7,961 nucleotides of DNA from Lachnospiraceae bacterium (GTDB taxonomy: Bacteria; Bacillota_A; Clostridia; Lachnospirales; Lachnospiraceae), in contig SFGN01000089.1 in the NCBI GenBank assembly GCA_004556565.1, positions 1 to 7,961 on the forward strand. Reading direction: 5' to 3'. Below, piece by piece: positions 7,359 to 7,961 of the stretch (position 1 is the first letter of the stretch; every line of letters begins with the position of its first letter). The notes beneath the pieces are model-generated. The model did not search any database, was not told where the DNA came from, and saw only the letters and a program-made list of their open reading frames with translations. The position numbers were made by a program, and so were the translations under genes.

Positions 7359-7619
7359 CTGGGAACCATCCACGGCACGTCGGTCGGCGAACTGCTGGCG
7401 TGGATCAAAGAAGATGAAAACCCTCGCAAAGGCGAGATGGTGCTGATTATTGAAGGCCATAAAGCCCAGGATGACGAACTGCCCGCCGATGCGCTGCGTA
7501 CGCTGGCGCTGTTGTAGGCTGAGCTGCCGTTGAAGCAAGCGGCGGCGTTGGCGGCAGAAATCCACGGAGTGAAGAAGAATGCGTTGTATAAGTATGCGCT
7601 GGAACAGCAGGGGGAATAA
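7359..7619 (+). pseudogene. rsmI: Broken 3' end of rsmI (16S rRNA C1402 2'-O-methyltransferase)
   Basis: From 7365 the frame reads TIHGTSVGELLAWIKED, then RKGEMVLIIEGHKAQ, LPADALRTLALL, an amber TAG at 7515-7517, then AELPLKQAAALAAEIHGVKK and ALYKYALEQQGE, ending at TAA 7617-7619. This is the C-terminal 84 codons or so of RsmI (YraL), about 286 residues in E. coli, which methylates the ribose of 16S rRNA C1402 using S-adenosylmethionine. The catalytic N-terminal two-thirds is absent. In E. coli the codon at the amber site is CAG (Gln), so a single C-to-T change explains the stop. Just upstream, CTGGGAACC compares with TGGGAAACC (Trp-Glu-Thr), which suggests a one-base loss and a second lesion. 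An intact copy is expected elsewhere. The simplest reading is a scar of insertion at, or duplication of, the rsmI 3' end. Confidence 0.85.
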
Positions 7620-7637
7620 GCCCCTGCTGCCGGTTTT
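7605..7637 (+). terminator. Rho-independent terminator overlapping the rsmI stop codon
   Basis: CAGCAGGGG (7605-7613) pairs perfectly with CCCCTGCTG (7621-7629) around a seven-base loop that contains the TAA stop codon. CCGG and TTTT (7634-7637) follow. The T run is short and offset by four bases, so efficiency is uncertain. It would normally end the rsmI transcript and may now end that of the operon upstream. Confidence 0.45.
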
Positions 7638-7669
7638 GCCGGGTGGCGCTTGCGCCTTACCCGGTCTGC
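7638..7669. repeat. REP (palindromic unit) element
   Basis: CCGGGT (7639-7644) pairs with ACCCGG (7659-7664), and GGCGC (7645-7649) with GCGCC (7652-7656), across a TT loop. An unpaired TT (7657-7658) on one arm gives the asymmetric bulge typical of enterobacterial REP elements. It sits between two convergent 3' ends, the usual place for REPs, which can stabilise upstream mRNA and act in termination or as gyrase sites. Confidence 0.75.
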
Positions 7670-7685
7670 TCATTGGGACAAGCGT

Positions 7686-7961
7686 TTAGTTAACGGGCAC
7701 CGCCTCAAACACCAGCGTTTCCAGCGGCTGCAACGTAATCACCGTCGCGTTTTTATACTCAACGGGCACGGTTTTATTGCTGCCGTATACCGCTTTCAGA
7801 CTAAACTGCGCCACGTCTCCTGTCGGTATTTCGAAATCCTTAGCCAAATCCAGATAGTAGGCCTGTGGCTTATCCGATGGGTTGCGCAAACCGAGAATGG
7901 CTTTGTCTTTGCTCCAGGATGCCCAGCCGTACACGGCAAGCGCCGTTGGGTCGCCGCCAAT
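7686..7961 (-). CDS. C-terminal part of a large, probably secreted glycosidase-like ('enterotoxin'-annotated) protein (5' partial)
   Basis: The frame enters from the right edge and stops at 7688-7686 (TAA on the minus strand), giving 91 codons. Readable parts are IGGDPTALAVYGWASWS, KAILGLRNPSDKPQ, FEIPTGDVAQFSLKAVYG and TLQPLETLVFEAVPVN. This looks like an all-beta C-terminal domain: strands with a 'leading to the main effect' LxPLETLVFEA end, typical of the beta-sandwich tails of TIM-barrel glycosidases. From recall, enterobacteria carry a large protein of this type, loosely annotated as 'enterotoxin', near rsmI. No toxin activity is implied. The catalytic part and any signal peptide lie outside the window. 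It converges on rsmI with the REP element between, and this arrangement is probably the ancestral chromosome. Confidence 0.5.
   Translation of the reverse strand: MGGDPTALAVYGWASWSKDKAILGLRNPSDKPQAYYLDLAKDFEIPTGDVAQFSLKAVYGSNKTVPVEYKNATVITLQPLETLVFEAVPVN

Noticed and set aside
7203..7517. 104-codon frame starting TTG 7203, overlapping the mkoB stop, as a third operon gene
   Set aside because: Only the last 50 or so codons match a known protein (RsmI C-terminus) and they stop at a nonsense codon. The first half is unrecognised and lacks a ribosome binding site for TTG 7203.
7332..7673. 113-codon minus-strand frame across rsmI and the REP
   Set aside because: It is antisense to the clear rsmI remnant and runs through the terminator and REP palindromes.
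1..7961. CRISPR array, tRNA gene, insertion sequence ends or att direct repeats
   Set aside because: No spaced repeats, cloverleaf, transposase or terminal inverted repeats were seen on reading either strand. Any att sites would need the flanks outside the window.

Overview
The window looks like an accessory (mobile-element and defence) segment in a chromosome of the Enterobacteriaceae. The right end carries a recognisable piece of rsmI (yraL), an enterobacterial housekeeping gene, followed by a REP-type palindrome of the kind seen in Enterobacter, Klebsiella and Citrobacter relatives. The left end carries the tail of a gene resembling the Gp2/YagK/YfjJ proteins of small integrative elements. 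The genus cannot be fixed from the sequence alone.

Layout, left to right. (1) 3-152: C-terminal 49 codons of a phage- or satellite-type gene. (2) 153-294: short non-coding stretch. (3) 295 to about 685: a previously hidden gene relic. Read across at least two frameshifts and a stop codon, it matches the N-terminal primase-like region of the large TOTE conflict-system protein. (4) 661-802: candidate promoter and leader of the main operon, with the promoter lying inside the TOTE debris. (5) 803-5773 and 5770-7206: a two-gene operon joined by a 4-base ATGA overlap. The first gene encodes a 1656-residue protein with a NERD nuclease-like domain, two kinase-like domains and a COG1112/UPF1-like superfamily 1 helicase. 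The second encodes a 478-residue protein with an N-terminal winged helix. The pair best matches a type I Mokosh-like anti-phage system (mkoA/mkoB). (6) 7207-7358: a junction with a strong orphan Shine-Dalgarno sequence and a 9-codon reading frame. (7) 7359-7619: a broken 3' end of rsmI, interrupted by an in-frame amber codon, with a hairpin terminator on its stop codon and a REP element behind it. (8) 7686-7961, minus strand: the C-terminal 91 codons of a large protein, probably a secreted glycosidase-like protein of the kind often labelled 'enterotoxin' in enterobacterial annotation.

How it fits together. The operon encodes one very large sensor/effector candidate, with nuclease-like, kinase-like and helicase modules in one chain, and a translationally coupled partner. 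A dead TOTE system directly upstream and a decayed rsmI end directly downstream suggest a locus where defence cassettes are repeatedly gained, broken and replaced. The system class is known in outline. The less expected points are the tandem kinase domains (the first apparently dead, the second with its catalytic residues), the intact-looking NERD core, and a partner with no HKD phospholipase-D motif.
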